NCBI GenBank assembly: GCA_902613545.1
Contig: CACMHW010000007.1
Location: 1-35,946 of the forward strand
DNA: 35,946 bases
Reading direction: 5' to 3'
DNA from: an uncultured Pelagibacteraceae bacterium
GTDB taxonomy: Bacteria > Pseudomonadota > Alphaproteobacteria > Pelagibacterales > Pelagibacteraceae
The position numbers and the translations under genes were made by a program. Shown in pieces: positions 9,819-18,362 of this stretch; the first letter of the stretch is position 1; each line of letters opens with the position of its first letter. The notes under the pieces were generated by a model. The model saw only the letters and a list, made by a program, of their open reading frames with translations. It made no database searches and had not been told where the DNA came from.

Positions 9819-10999
9819 TAAGCTACTAAAGAACCGACTTTATCATTTGTATCATCGTACATAGATATAATTGGTTTGTCACTTAATTCGTGAATTTCAT
9901 TTGAATAAAAACCATTGAAGTTTGTTCTGAAAGTAAGACTGTATGCCCCAAGCTGACCTAACTCTATATAGTCTCCTTCTTTAATATTATTAGGTAACAA
10001 AAAAGGACCTTTCATATAATCCAAACCATCACATGTTGGCCCAAAGAAACTGAATGCAGTCAATTTTTTAGACTGGACTCTGCCAAATGTAATCATTTTC
10101 GTTGGTAAAACAAAATTTGGCCCGCCTGCATCAAATAAAGATCCATAAGTACCATCGTTGATGTAAAGATTATTTTTTTTTCTTAAAATAACTTTGACAA
10201 TTGTAGATCCGCTCTCTGCAACTAGCGCTCTCCCTGGTTCACATATAATTTCAGGTAACTTACTCAGTTTCAGATTATTAAGTTCCTTTTTAATTTCATT
10301 CATGTAATTAATTAATGGCTCAGGATTTAAATCTGGATATATTGATGGAAAACCTCCACCAACATTGATAGTATTAGGAATTATTTTTGTTTTTTTAATT
10401 ATATTTCCTATCTCACGAATTCCTTTTGAGTAAGAAATTTTATGCATACATTGAGAGCCAACGTGAAAGCTTATTCCAAGCTTTTTAGAATGCTCATTGC
10501 ACAATCTCACCAATCCCAAAGCCTCTGATGGAAGAGCACCAAATTTTCTTGATAGATCTATTTCTGCATGCTCATTTGAAATTGCAATTCTAACAAATAA
10601 TTCTAAATCTTTTGCTTGATTAGTTGCCCCTAAAATTTTTCTCAATTCATCTTTACTATCTAAGGAAAAACTTTTAACTCCGTAATCTAGGTATGCTGAT
10701 GCAATACTCTCTTTACTTTTAATAGTATGCATAAAATGTAATTTAGCTTCAGGTTTTATTTTTTTGATTAGTTTAATTTCATTTAGGGAGGCGACATCAA
10801 ATTCATCAATCCCGTTATTAATAATTTGTTTGATAATTTTTTCGTTTGGATTCGTTTTAACTGCATACAGAACTTTACCTGGAAAATTATCTTTAAAAAA
10901 TTTTACAGATTTTTTAATCTCGTTAAGCCGTATACAGTATACGGGGTAATCTGGTTGTAGTGAGTTAACTAATTCGTTAACTGTTTTAAATTTTCCCAT
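9818..10999 (-). CDS. Ornithine/lysine decarboxylase, alanine-racemase fold
   Basis: This 393-residue PLP enzyme of the group IV decarboxylase type has the Schiff-base lysine Lys48 in YAVKTNP, HVGSQ at 179-183, a GGGFP glycine loop at 214-218, EPGRALV at 254-260, and PTCDGLD at 321-327 supplying the cysteine and aspartate of the partner active site. The two aspartates of CDGLD favour ornithine or lysine over arginine as substrate. It would make putrescine (or cadaverine) for the downstream synthase. It is the first gene of the polyamine operon. A GAGGG ribosome-binding site lies about ten bases before the ATG. Substrate preference is an inference. Confidence 0.87.
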   Translation of the reverse strand: MGKFKTVNELVNSLQPDYPVYCIRLNEIKKSVKFFKDNFPGKVLYAVKTNPNEKIIKQIINNGIDEFDVASLNEIKLIKKIKPEAKLHFMHTIKSKESIASAYLDYGVKSFSLDSKDELRKILGATNQAKDLELFVRIAISNEHAEIDLSRKFGALPSEALGLVRLCNEHSKKLGISFHVGSQCMHKISYSKGIREIGNIIKKTKIIPNTINVGGGFPSIYPDLNPEPLINYMNEIKKELNNLKLSKLPEIICEPGRALVAESGSTIVKVILRKKNNLYINDGTYGSLFDAGGPNFVLPTKMITFGRVQSKKLTAFSFFGPTCDGLDYMKGPFLLPNNIKEGDYIELGQLGAYSLTFRTNFNGFYSNEIHELSDKPIISMYDDTNDKVGSLVA

Positions 11000-11050
11000 T
11001 TCATGTGTCCCTCACGTTAAATTACACAAAGATTTTTTAAAAAATTTAAT

Positions 11051-11089
11051 AAAAAAAACCTTATTTATTTCGCATTTAAGGTTTTTTTT
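11051..11089. terminator. Symmetric terminator-like hairpin in the regA/decarboxylase divergent region
   Basis: The arms AAAAAAAACCTTA (11051-11063) and TAAGGTTTTTTTT (11077-11089) are perfectly complementary over 13 bp around a 13-base loop. On either strand the stem ends in a run of eight U, so the shape is that of an intrinsic terminator in both directions. It lies between two divergent genes, 52 bases before the decarboxylase start and 72 before regA, where a simple end-of-gene terminator is not expected. An attenuator or the end of a short RNA are alternatives. A second small hairpin (GTTGAAA/TTTCAAC, 11125-11141) lies closer to regA. Confidence 0.6.
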
Positions 11090-11160
11090 ACTTTATGTAA
11101 AGGAAAAAAGGACATTTTTGTCGTGTTGAAATTTTTTCAACAGTACCTATATGAGGTCTC

Positions 11161-11733
11161 ATGAGGTCACAAAAAAACGTCCCAGAGCAGCTTAAATTAG
11201 CAGACTTTGCTGATAAATCACTTCTTATTCTTGATGATGACGACCCGCTGAGAGGAAGACTTGCTAGAGCTATGGAAAAGAAAGGTTTTCAAGTAAAAGA
11301 GGCTAAAACCGTTGCTGAAGGACTTAACATAGCTAAAACAGCCCCTACGGCCTTTGCAGTAGTAGACTTGAGATTAGAAGATGGAAGCGGTCTGGACGTA
11401 GTAAAAGAATTATACAAAAACAAAAAAGAAAGCAGAATTGTAATGTTAACGGGTTACGGGAATCTACCCACAGCTGTAGCAGCTGTTAAAGATGGAGCTA
11501 TCGATTATATAGCCAAACCTGTTGATGCAGATGATGTTGAGGCTGCATTGTTAGCCTCGCCTGAGTCGAAAGCAAAACCTCCAGAAAATCCAATGTCAGC
11601 TGATAGAGTAAAGTGGGAGCATATTCATAGAGTTTTTGAATTATGTAACAGAAATGTTTCAGAAACAGCTAGAAGACTTAAGATGCACAGAAGAACATTG
11701 CAAAGAATTCTCTCTAAAAGGTCTCCAAGATAA
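11161..11733 (+). CDS. regA: RegA/PrrA/ActR-type response regulator
   Basis: This 190-residue protein has a receiver domain with the acidic cluster LDDDDP at 24-29, phospho-acceptor Asp69 in VVDLRLED, Thr97 and Lys119. A short linker (about 130-147) leads to a Fis-type helix-turn-helix ending MHRRTLQRILSKRSPR. That C-terminal segment is almost invariant in RegA/PrrA/ActR and makes the assignment firm. It controls genes for respiration, carbon and energy metabolism in response to redox state. The presumed kinase RegB is 4.3 kb away, across the polyamine operon. Two copies of ATGAGGTC (11151-11158, 11161-11168) precede or include the start; the first copy also supplies a GAGG ribosome-binding site, so the second ATG is chosen. 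Confidence 0.95.
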   Translation: MRSQKNVPEQLKLADFADKSLLILDDDDPLRGRLARAMEKKGFQVKEAKTVAEGLNIAKTAPTAFAVVDLRLEDGSGLDVVKELYKNKKESRIVMLTGYGNLPTAVAAVKDGAIDYIAKPVDADDVEAALLASPESKAKPPENPMSADRVKWEHIHRVFELCNRNVSETARRLKMHRRTLQRILSKRSPR

Positions 11734-11735
11734 AT

Positions 11736-12287
11736 TTAAATAAATTTCCTAAATCTTTTAAACTGTTTTACCATTAAAGTTGCAATCAAAATTTTAAATA
11801 ACTCAGCCAATAAAAAAGGTTGAGCTCCAAGCTTAAATATTGGTTTTTCCCAACCAATCAAACTTCCTAACCAAAGCATTCCTAAAATATAAATAAAACT
11901 TGTTGCTAAACTTAGTTTTAAAAAAGTTTTGATTAAGTTGTTATCGTAAATAAATTTACCAGCTAAATATCCTGTAACAATAAAACCAATTAGGTAACCC
12001 ATTGTAGGTCCTACAAAATATACTAAACCAACTCCTTTTTCAGGTGTGCCCGAAAAAACCGGTAAGCCTATAATACCTTCAAACAAGTATAATGAAATTG
12101 TAGCTACAGCAAGTTTCCAACCCAAAGTGATACCTATCAGCAATACAATAAATGTTTGCATCGTCATCGGCACAGGATAAAAAGGGATTTTAATTTTAGA
12201 AGATATTGCCAAAAGTATTGAACCAATCAAAGTGACAAATATATATTTTATAAATTTTGCTTGTTTTAAACTTTTTACAAATTCCAT
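11736..12287 (-). CDS. bioY: Biotin transporter BioY (substrate-binding membrane subunit)
   Basis: This 183-residue membrane protein of about five to six helices has the BioY hallmarks: FYPVPMTMQTF near 35-45, LFEGIIGLPVFSG near 68-80, and GPTMGYLIGFIVTGYLAG. BioY is the S-component that binds biotin and works alone or with an ECF energising module (BioM/BioN). Neither partner is encoded here. The upstream ABC ATPase belongs to a different family. The gene ends two bases from the regA stop and starts 31 bases after the ABC gene, so the two probably share a transcript. It implies that the cell takes up biotin from outside. Confidence 0.92.
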   Translation of the reverse strand: MEFVKSLKQAKFIKYIFVTLIGSILLAISSKIKIPFYPVPMTMQTFIVLLIGITLGWKLAVATISLYLFEGIIGLPVFSGTPEKGVGLVYFVGPTMGYLIGFIVTGYLAGKFIYDNNLIKTFLKLSLATSFIYILGMLWLGSLIGWEKPIFKLGAQPFLLAELFKILIATLMVKQFKRFRKFI

Positions 12288-12318
12288 TAACTTAATTTAG
12301 CTTTTTTTAAACTAAAAT

Positions 12319-13248
12319 CTAGTGTTTTGTTAATTGTACAAAAACATCTTCTAAATCGCCGTCTTCAGTGGAAATATCCTTAATTTCAATGTTATTTTTA
12401 TTTAGATAATTAACTATCTCGCTAAAATCTAGAGAATTTTTTTCATATGTAACTGAAACTGTGTTTTTGTTTATTATTTTAAACTTTGCACCTTCAATAA
12501 ATAATTTTCCTCCTAAATCAATATTTTTTACTTTAAAGTTAATTTTTTTAGTTTTTATTCGCTCTAGCAATCTTTCAGTAGTGTCTAATGCAACTAAATT
12601 ACCTTTATCAATAATAGCTATTCGATCACACATTTCTTGAGCTTCGATAAGATAATGCGTAGTTAATATTATCGTAACACCTTCGTTATTAAGCTCTTTT
12701 ACATTTTCCCATAAGTTATTTCTAAGTTCAACATCCACGCCAGCAGTGGGTTCGTCTAAAACTAGAATTGGTGGTTGATGTACCATTGCCTTAGCAATAA
12801 GTAATCTTCTTTTCATACCTCCAGATAAACTTCTAGAATAGGCATTAGCTTTATCCTGGAGCGATACCATTTTAAGTATCAAGTCAGTAATTCTATTTTT
12901 TCGTGTTACTCCGTACAATCCAGCTTGAAGTTCTAATAGTTTTTTGGGACTAAAAAAAGCATCTAGATTTACTTCTTGAGGAACTATTCCTATTGATGCC
13001 CTAACCTGGCGAGGATTTTTATCTAAATCAAAACCCCACACATTAACTTTACCACTTGTCTTTATAACAGCGCCACCTAGAATACTTAAAAATGTTGTTT
13101 TTCCTGCTCCGTTGGGACCAAGCAGCCCAAAAACTTCACCTTGTTTCACATTAAAATTTAATTCATTTAATGCTTTGTTTTGTTTTTTGTTTTTAGAGTT
13201 TGAGTATATCTTCGTAAGATTCTCAACAGTTAAGGCAAATTTATTCAT
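12319..13248 (-). CDS. ABC-2 type transporter ATP-binding protein without an adjacent permease
   Basis: This 309-residue ATPase has Walker A GPNGAGKT at 44-51, signature LSGGM at 141-145, Walker B ILVLDEP at 161-167 and the switch His188. The last 80 residues form the small extension ending GDLEDVFVQLTKH that is common in ABC-2 export ATPases (YadG/CcmA-like). Such proteins energise export of lipids, polysaccharides or drugs with a separate ABC-2 permease. No permease gene is next to it: bioY lies downstream and polA is divergent, 42 bases away. The substrate is unknown. Confidence 0.88.
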   Translation of the reverse strand: MNKFALTVENLTKIYSNSKNKKQNKALNELNFNVKQGEVFGLLGPNGAGKTTFLSILGGAVIKTSGKVNVWGFDLDKNPRQVRASIGIVPQEVNLDAFFSPKKLLELQAGLYGVTRKNRITDLILKMVSLQDKANAYSRSLSGGMKRRLLIAKAMVHQPPILVLDEPTAGVDVELRNNLWENVKELNNEGVTIILTTHYLIEAQEMCDRIAIIDKGNLVALDTTERLLERIKTKKINFKVKNIDLGGKLFIEGAKFKIINKNTVSVTYEKNSLDFSEIVNYLNKNNIEIKDISTEDGDLEDVFVQLTKH

Positions 13249-13290
13249 TCTTTTTTATAAATAGATTAAAATTCAATGTAATATGTATAT

Positions 13291-16056
13291 ATGAGTACAA
13301 TAAAAAAAACAGATCATTTTTATTTAGTTGATGGCTCAGGATATATTTTTAGAGCTTATTATGCTCTACCTCCTTTATCAAGAAAGAGCGATGGACTTCC
13401 AACTGGAGCGGTAAGTGGATTTTGCTCTATGTTATTTAAGCTTTTAGAAGATGTCAGGTCTGATGACTCAGAAAATAAACCATCACATTTTGCAGTAATT
13501 TTTGACTCAGCAAGGAAAAATTTTAGAAATGAAATTTATAGCGAATATAAAGCTAACCGTGCCGAGGCACCAGATGATTTAGCTCCTCAATTTGAGTATA
13601 TAAGAAAATCGGTCAAGGCTTTTAATCTTCCATCAATAGAACTTATTAATTATGAAGCTGACGACTTAATAGCTACATATTCAAAAAAGATTATTGATGC
13701 AGGAGCAAAAGTCACAGTTATTTCGTCTGATAAAGATTTGATGCAATTAGTTTCAACAAAGATAAGGTTATTTGATCCAATGAAAAGCAAAGTTATCGGA
13801 GAGAAAGAAGTTGAAGAAAAGTTTGGTGTGAAACCCAAGCAAGTAGTAGATGTCCAGTCACTTGCAGGAGATTCATCAGATAATATTCCAGGAGTACCAG
13901 GAATTGGAGTTAAGACTGCTGCAGAGCTTATTAAAAAATATAAAGATTTAGATACTCTACTTGATAAAGCATCTGAAATTAAACAAAACAAAAGGAGAGA
14001 AACTTTAATAGCTAATAAGGATAAAGCTTTACTAAGTAAAAAATTAGTAACTTTAAAAGATGATGTTCCAATAAAAAATGATCCAAATGAATTTTTGATA
14101 AAAGAAATTGATAAAGACAAACTTTACACTTTTTTAAGAGATATGGAGTTTAATAGATTGTTAAGTCAAGCGATCAGTTTTTATGGTGAACCAGGAGAAA
14201 AAAAATTTAGTTTAGAAAATAAATCAATAATAGGAACAAAAATTAGTACGAAACAATATAAAAAAATAATCGTAGAAAAAGATCTAGATAAATTGATAAA
14301 GGATTTAGACACAAAAAGCATTATTTCAGTAGACACAGAAACATCTTCATTAAATCCTCAAGAGGCCGAACTTATTGGTATTTCAGTGAGTTATGCCCCT
14401 AATAAATCTTTCTATATACCTGTAGGACATAAAAAAAATAAATGTTTAAGTAGAGATTTAGTTATTAAAAAAATGAAACCAATTTTAGAAGATCCAAGCA
14501 TAAAAAAGGTGGGTCAAAATATAAAATATGATTATATAATATTTAAAAAATCTGGTGTCGAGCTAACTTCGATTGAGGATACAATGTTGCTTTCATATAC
14601 ATTAGATGCAGGAAATAATCGACACAACATGGATACTTTATCAGAATTACATCTTGGTCATAAAACCATTTCTTACAAGGATCTTGTAGGAACCGGAAAA
14701 AAACAATTAAAATTTTCAGAAGTAGATTTGGACAAAGCTACAGAATATGCAGCTGAAGACGCAGATGTAACTTTGAGATTATATCAAATTTTGTCTGAAA
14801 GAGTAGAAAAGGAAAAACTCAATAAAATTTATGAAATTTTTGAAAAACCTATGATTAAGATACTCTCCAAATTAGAGACCTGTGGAGTCAAGGTAGATGA
14901 TAATTATTTAAAAGTATTATCAAAAAAATTTGAGGCAAGATTGATAAAAATAGAAAAAGAAATTTATAAAATTTCTGGAAAAGAATTTAATATTGGATCT
15001 CCTAAACAACTTGGTGAAATAATTTATAATGATCTTAAAATTGCAAAATTGAAAAAAACAAAAAAGGGTAGTTTGGCTACAAGCGCTAAAATATTAGAGG
15101 ATTTAGCTTTGACAGGCCATAGATTTCCTAATTTAGTATTAGAATGGAGACAAGTTTCAAAGTTAAAAAGTACCTACACTGATGCTCTTCAAGACCATAT
15201 TAACAAAGATACAAATAGAGTTCATACGTCATTTCTTCTAGCAGCTACAAATACTGGTAGACTAGCTTCTAGTGATCCAAACTTACAAAATATACCAATA
15301 AAAACTTCCGACGGAAAAGAAATAAGAAAGGCGTTTGTTGCGGAAAAAGATAATATTTTAATTTCTGCCGATTACAATCAAATTGAAATGAGAATTCTCG
15401 CTGATATGGCAGATGTCAAAGAATTAAAAAAAGCTTTTAAAGAAAATCAAGATATCCATAACCTCACAGCAAGCCAAGTTTTTAACCTACCAATGAATAA
15501 AGTTTCAGAGGATCAAAGAAGGAAAGCAAAAGCAATTAATTTTGGAATTATTTATGGCATTACACAGTATGGTCTTGCTAAACAAATATCAGTTTCAAAT
15601 GATGATGCTCAACAATTTATAAATTCTTATTTTAAAAAATTCCCTGAAATAAAAGATTACATGCAAACAACTGTTAAAATTTGTAGAAAGCAGGGATTTG
15701 TTACAAATATCTTCGGCAGAAGAATTCATTTAAGAGGCATTAATGATAAAAATTTTAGTGTTAGAAGCTTTCAAGAAAGAGCTGCAATCAATGCTCCAAT
15801 ACAAGGTTCCGCAGCAGATATAATTAGACTCGCAATGATTAAGATTGATAACACTTTGGAACAAAACAAAATGGCAAAAATGTTACTTCAAATTCATGAT
15901 GAACTAATTTTTGAATGTTCTAGGAAAAATGAAAATAAAGTAAAAAAATTAATTAAAGATGCAATGGTTTCGGTTTCAAGTTCTGAACACCATATGTTTT
16001 CTATTCCTTTGGAGGTAAGTATTAATTCTGGCAATAATTGGGGAGAAGCACATTGA
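13291..16056 (+). CDS. polA: DNA polymerase I with 5' and 3' exonuclease domains
   Basis: This 921-residue protein has all three domains. The 5' nuclease is at about 1-290 (FDSARKNFRNEIYSEYKANR, GDSSDNIPGVPGIGVKTA). The 3'-5' exonuclease is at about 315-505, with the metal ligands Asp348 and Glu350 in VDTETSS, GQNIKYD, and YAAEDAD. The polymerase domain has motif A DYNQIEMR with Asp694, the O-helix RRKAKAINFGIIYG, and motif C IHDEL with Asp870. Proofreading residues are intact. It fills gaps and removes RNA primers. It is divergent from the ABC ATPase gene with 42 bases between start codons. No Shine-Dalgarno sequence is visible before the ATG. Confidence 0.98.
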   Translation: MSTIKKTDHFYLVDGSGYIFRAYYALPPLSRKSDGLPTGAVSGFCSMLFKLLEDVRSDDSENKPSHFAVIFDSARKNFRNEIYSEYKANRAEAPDDLAPQFEYIRKSVKAFNLPSIELINYEADDLIATYSKKIIDAGAKVTVISSDKDLMQLVSTKIRLFDPMKSKVIGEKEVEEKFGVKPKQVVDVQSLAGDSSDNIPGVPGIGVKTAAELIKKYKDLDTLLDKASEIKQNKRRETLIANKDKALLSKKLVTLKDDVPIKNDPNEFLIKEIDKDKLYTFLRDMEFNRLLSQAISFYGEPGEKKFSLENKSIIGTKISTKQYKKIIVEKDLDKLIKDLDTKSIISVDTETSSLNPQEAELIGISVSYAPNKSFYIPVGHKKNKCLSRDLVIKKMKPILEDPSIKKVGQNIKYDYIIFKKSGVELTSIEDTMLLSYTLDAGNNRHNMDTLSELHLGHKTISYKDLVGTGKKQLKFSEVDLDKATEYAAEDADVTLRLYQILSERVEKEKLNKIYEIFEKPMIKILSKLETCGVKVDDNYLKVLSKKFEARLIKIEKEIYKISGKEFNIGSPKQLGEIIYNDLKIAKLKKTKKGSLATSAKILEDLALTGHRFPNLVLEWRQVSKLKSTYTDALQDHINKDTNRVHTSFLLAATNTGRLASSDPNLQNIPIKTSDGKEIRKAFVAEKDNILISADYNQIEMRILADMADVKELKKAFKENQDIHNLTASQVFNLPMNKVSEDQRRKAKAINFGIIYGITQYGLAKQISVSNDDAQQFINSYFKKFPEIKDYMQTTVKICRKQGFVTNIFGRRIHLRGINDKNFSVRSFQERAAINAPIQGSAADIIRLAMIKIDNTLEQNKMAKMLLQIHDELIFECSRKNENKVKKLIKDAMVSVSSSEHHMFSIPLEVSINSGNNWGEAH

Positions 16057-16095
16057 TCGCCTAAATTTTGACATTAAGATTATGAAAATAAACGT

Positions 16096-16794
16096 ATGGC
16101 ACACACAATAGCTTTAGTTGACGATGACAGAAACATACTTACTGGAATAAGTATGGCCTTAGAAAGAGAAGGTTTTAAAGTTCAAACTTATATCGACGGG
16201 GAGTCTGCTTTAATTGGTTTAACAAGAAATCCTCCGGATTTAGCGGTTTTAGACATTAAAATGCCAAGAATGGACGGTGAGGAGCTCTTAAAAAAATTAA
16301 AGAAGAAAATGTCAATTCCAATAATTTTCTTAACATCAAAAGATGAAGAAGTAGATGAATTACTAGGGTTAAAACTAGGAGCAGACGACTTTGTGAAGAA
16401 ATCTGGAGGATTTTCAACGAAAGTCTTAATTGAGAGAATTAGGGTTCAGTTACGAAAAAAAAATAATGTTACTGATGATACAAAAAATATAATTACTCAT
16501 GGAAAACTGAAGTTAGACCCAGCTCAATTAGAGTGCGAATGGGGTGGAAAACCTTTGCCAGATAAGTTGACAACTACAGAATTTTTAATAGTCAAAGAGT
16601 TAGCAAAAAGACCAGGAGTTATTAAAGAACGAGCCCATTTAATGGACATCGCATATAAAGAAAATACTGAAATTGAGGATAGAACTATTGATAGTCACGT
16701 AAAAAGAATTAGAAAAAAGTTCAAAAAAGTAGATGAAAAGTTTTCAGCAATTGAAACTAGATATGGAAGCGGGTATAGATGGAATGTTAGTTAA
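16096..16794 (+). CDS. chvI: ChvI-type OmpR-family response regulator
   Basis: This 232-residue protein has a receiver domain (acidic residues Asp9-Asp11, phospho-acceptor Asp53 in VLDIKMPRMDG, Thr80) and a winged-helix DNA-binding domain from about 130 ending GSGYRWNVS. The order chvI-chvG with a one-base overlap, and similarity to the alphaproteobacterial ChvI pattern, support the name. ChvG/ChvI controls envelope and acid/osmotic responses in relatives. One oddity: the conserved Lys-Pro after GADDF reads Lys102-Ser103, followed by two extra glycines, so the usual cis-proline is missing. The TAA stop overlaps the chvG ATG (16792-16796). Confidence 0.9.
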   Translation: MAHTIALVDDDRNILTGISMALEREGFKVQTYIDGESALIGLTRNPPDLAVLDIKMPRMDGEELLKKLKKKMSIPIIFLTSKDEEVDELLGLKLGADDFVKKSGGFSTKVLIERIRVQLRKKNNVTDDTKNIITHGKLKLDPAQLECEWGGKPLPDKLTTTEFLIVKELAKRPGVIKERAHLMDIAYKENTEIEDRTIDSHVKRIRKKFKKVDEKFSAIETRYGSGYRWNVS

Positions 16795-18314
16795 TGAAAC
16801 CAAAAAAAACAGCATCAATTCTTAAAAAATTTTTATTATTTAACTTAACTACATTTTCTATACTAGGATTATTCACAATATTTTATCTTAAAGCTATTCA
16901 ACCAAACTTAGTAAAAAAAAGAGCAACTGATCATAAAATTATTATTAGCAATACAGTAGACCACTTAAAAAGACTTAATGTAAACTACAGCGAAGAAGGA
17001 ATTCGAACATTTTTACTGTCCACAAGATTTCTATTTCAAAGTTTAGATAGAGTACAATTTTACGATTTATCAGGAAAACTCATTGGAGACACAAATATTT
17101 TAGATTTAGATCAAAATGTTTTTTCAAGATCTGACGTTATTATTGAGGAGACTATAGGTGGCAAAAAGTCAACTAATGAACCTTCTTTTGAAAAATCTAA
17201 TGAAAAAAGTGACGACTCTCTCAAGAAAATCTTACAAAAGTATAAGGGTACTCCACTCACATTATCTGAGGTTAACAAAAATGATTTTTTTGTAAAAACT
17301 TTGAGTGAAATAAATCTTAAAGATCAAAATATTGGCTTTATATTAGTTTCAGAACAAGCAAACGACATAATTAATGCTGTTAAAGAGAGGAAAGATTTTA
17401 TTATAAGAACTGTTTTTGCAGTAGCACTTGTAATTTTAATTTTTTCAATGTTTCTTAATAAATATATTCTTAAACCTATCGGTCTTCTGGTTAAATATAG
17501 TGACTCTATTAAAAAAAAATCCTCCGAGAGTATTAGTATAAAGAAAGTTTTTGTTAGAGATGATGAAATAGGAAAGCTTACAATGTCAATTGATGAAATG
17601 ACAAAAGAATTGCAACATAGAACAAACAGAGCTGAAACATTTTCAAATGATCTAGCACATGAGATAAGAAATCCCCTCGCATCTCTTAAAAGTGCTTCTG
17701 AACTTCTTGATAAAACAACTGAGAAAAACGAAAGTGAAAAACTTTTAAAAATAATTAATCATGATGTAGAACGAATAGAAAGATTGATTACTGACTATTC
17801 TCAAATGCTAAAAGATGAAGCTTCTTTATCAAGAGAAAAAATGAGTAAAATTAATTTAATGGAAGTAATTAATAACGTCGTTGAAGATTTCAAACAAGAT
17901 TTGAGCAATCAAAATAAAAAAATTGAAATAAAGATTAAAGAAAAGATAAGTTCAAAAAACGGAAAGTACATTTTGGGAATAGAAAATAGGTTAGAACAGG
18001 TAATAGCAAATTTATTGGATAATTCTATTTCTTTTAGTCAAAATAATCAAAAAATTGAAATCAGTATAGCTGAGACAACAAAAAATCTCGTTATGACAAT
18101 TAAAGATGAGGGACCCGGATTTTCAGAGACCTCTCCTCAAAAAATATTTAAGAGATTTTATAGCAATAGACCCAAAAGCTTTGGGAAACATTCAGGGCTT
18201 GGGCTAAATATTGTGAAGAATATTGTCGAACTGCATAAAGGCACTATAGCCGCATCAAATAGAATAAACACTAAAGGAGCTCAAGTAGAAGTATTACTTC
18301 CAAAATTTTCTTAG
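16794..18314 (+). CDS. chvG: ChvG-type sensor histidine kinase
   Basis: This 506-residue protein has a membrane helix at about 12-34, a periplasmic domain of about 170 residues with a DLSGKLIGDT segment, a second helix at about 204-224, and a HAMP-like linker (LKPIGLLVKYSDSI). The H-box FSNDLAHEIRNPLASL has His289, and the ATPase domain shows NLLDNSISFS, DEGPGF and HSGLGLNI. The H-box is canonical, unlike that of the RegB in this window. It phosphorylates ChvI, encoded directly upstream. In many alphaproteobacteria chvG is followed by hprK and PTS genes; here ahcY follows instead. Confidence 0.92.
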   Translation: MKPKKTASILKKFLLFNLTTFSILGLFTIFYLKAIQPNLVKKRATDHKIIISNTVDHLKRLNVNYSEEGIRTFLLSTRFLFQSLDRVQFYDLSGKLIGDTNILDLDQNVFSRSDVIIEETIGGKKSTNEPSFEKSNEKSDDSLKKILQKYKGTPLTLSEVNKNDFFVKTLSEINLKDQNIGFILVSEQANDIINAVKERKDFIIRTVFAVALVILIFSMFLNKYILKPIGLLVKYSDSIKKKSSESISIKKVFVRDDEIGKLTMSIDEMTKELQHRTNRAETFSNDLAHEIRNPLASLKSASELLDKTTEKNESEKLLKIINHDVERIERLITDYSQMLKDEASLSREKMSKINLMEVINNVVEDFKQDLSNQNKKIEIKIKEKISSKNGKYILGIENRLEQVIANLLDNSISFSQNNQKIEISIAETTKNLVMTIKDEGPGFSETSPQKIFKRFYSNRPKSFGKHSGLGLNIVKNIVELHKGTIAASNRINTKGAQVEVLLPKFS

Positions 18315-18323
18315 TGATCTTTC

Positions 18324-18352
18324 TTGATAAGATAGGTTTATATTGATATTAA
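18324..18352 (+). promoter_or_regulatory. Sigma-70-like promoter for ahcY
   Basis: TTGATA (18324-18329), a 17-base spacer, then TATTAA (18347-18352) matches the -35 box at 5/6 and the -10 box at 4/6. A start site near 18359 would leave about four bases of leader before the ahcY ATG at 18363. No ribosome-binding site is visible. The 48-base gap holds no recognisable SAM or SAH riboswitch. Confidence 0.45.
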
Positions 18353-18362
18353 CAATTTCAAA

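Noticed and set aside
13650-14120. 156-residue minus-strand reading frame inside polA
   Set aside because: It lies wholly within the 5' nuclease part of polA, which is intact, and its product is Ser/Phe-rich low-quality sequence with no recognisable motif.
18315-18362. Possible SAM or SAH riboswitch before ahcY
   Set aside because: The gap is only 48 bases and is better explained by a promoter; no aptamer signature is visible.
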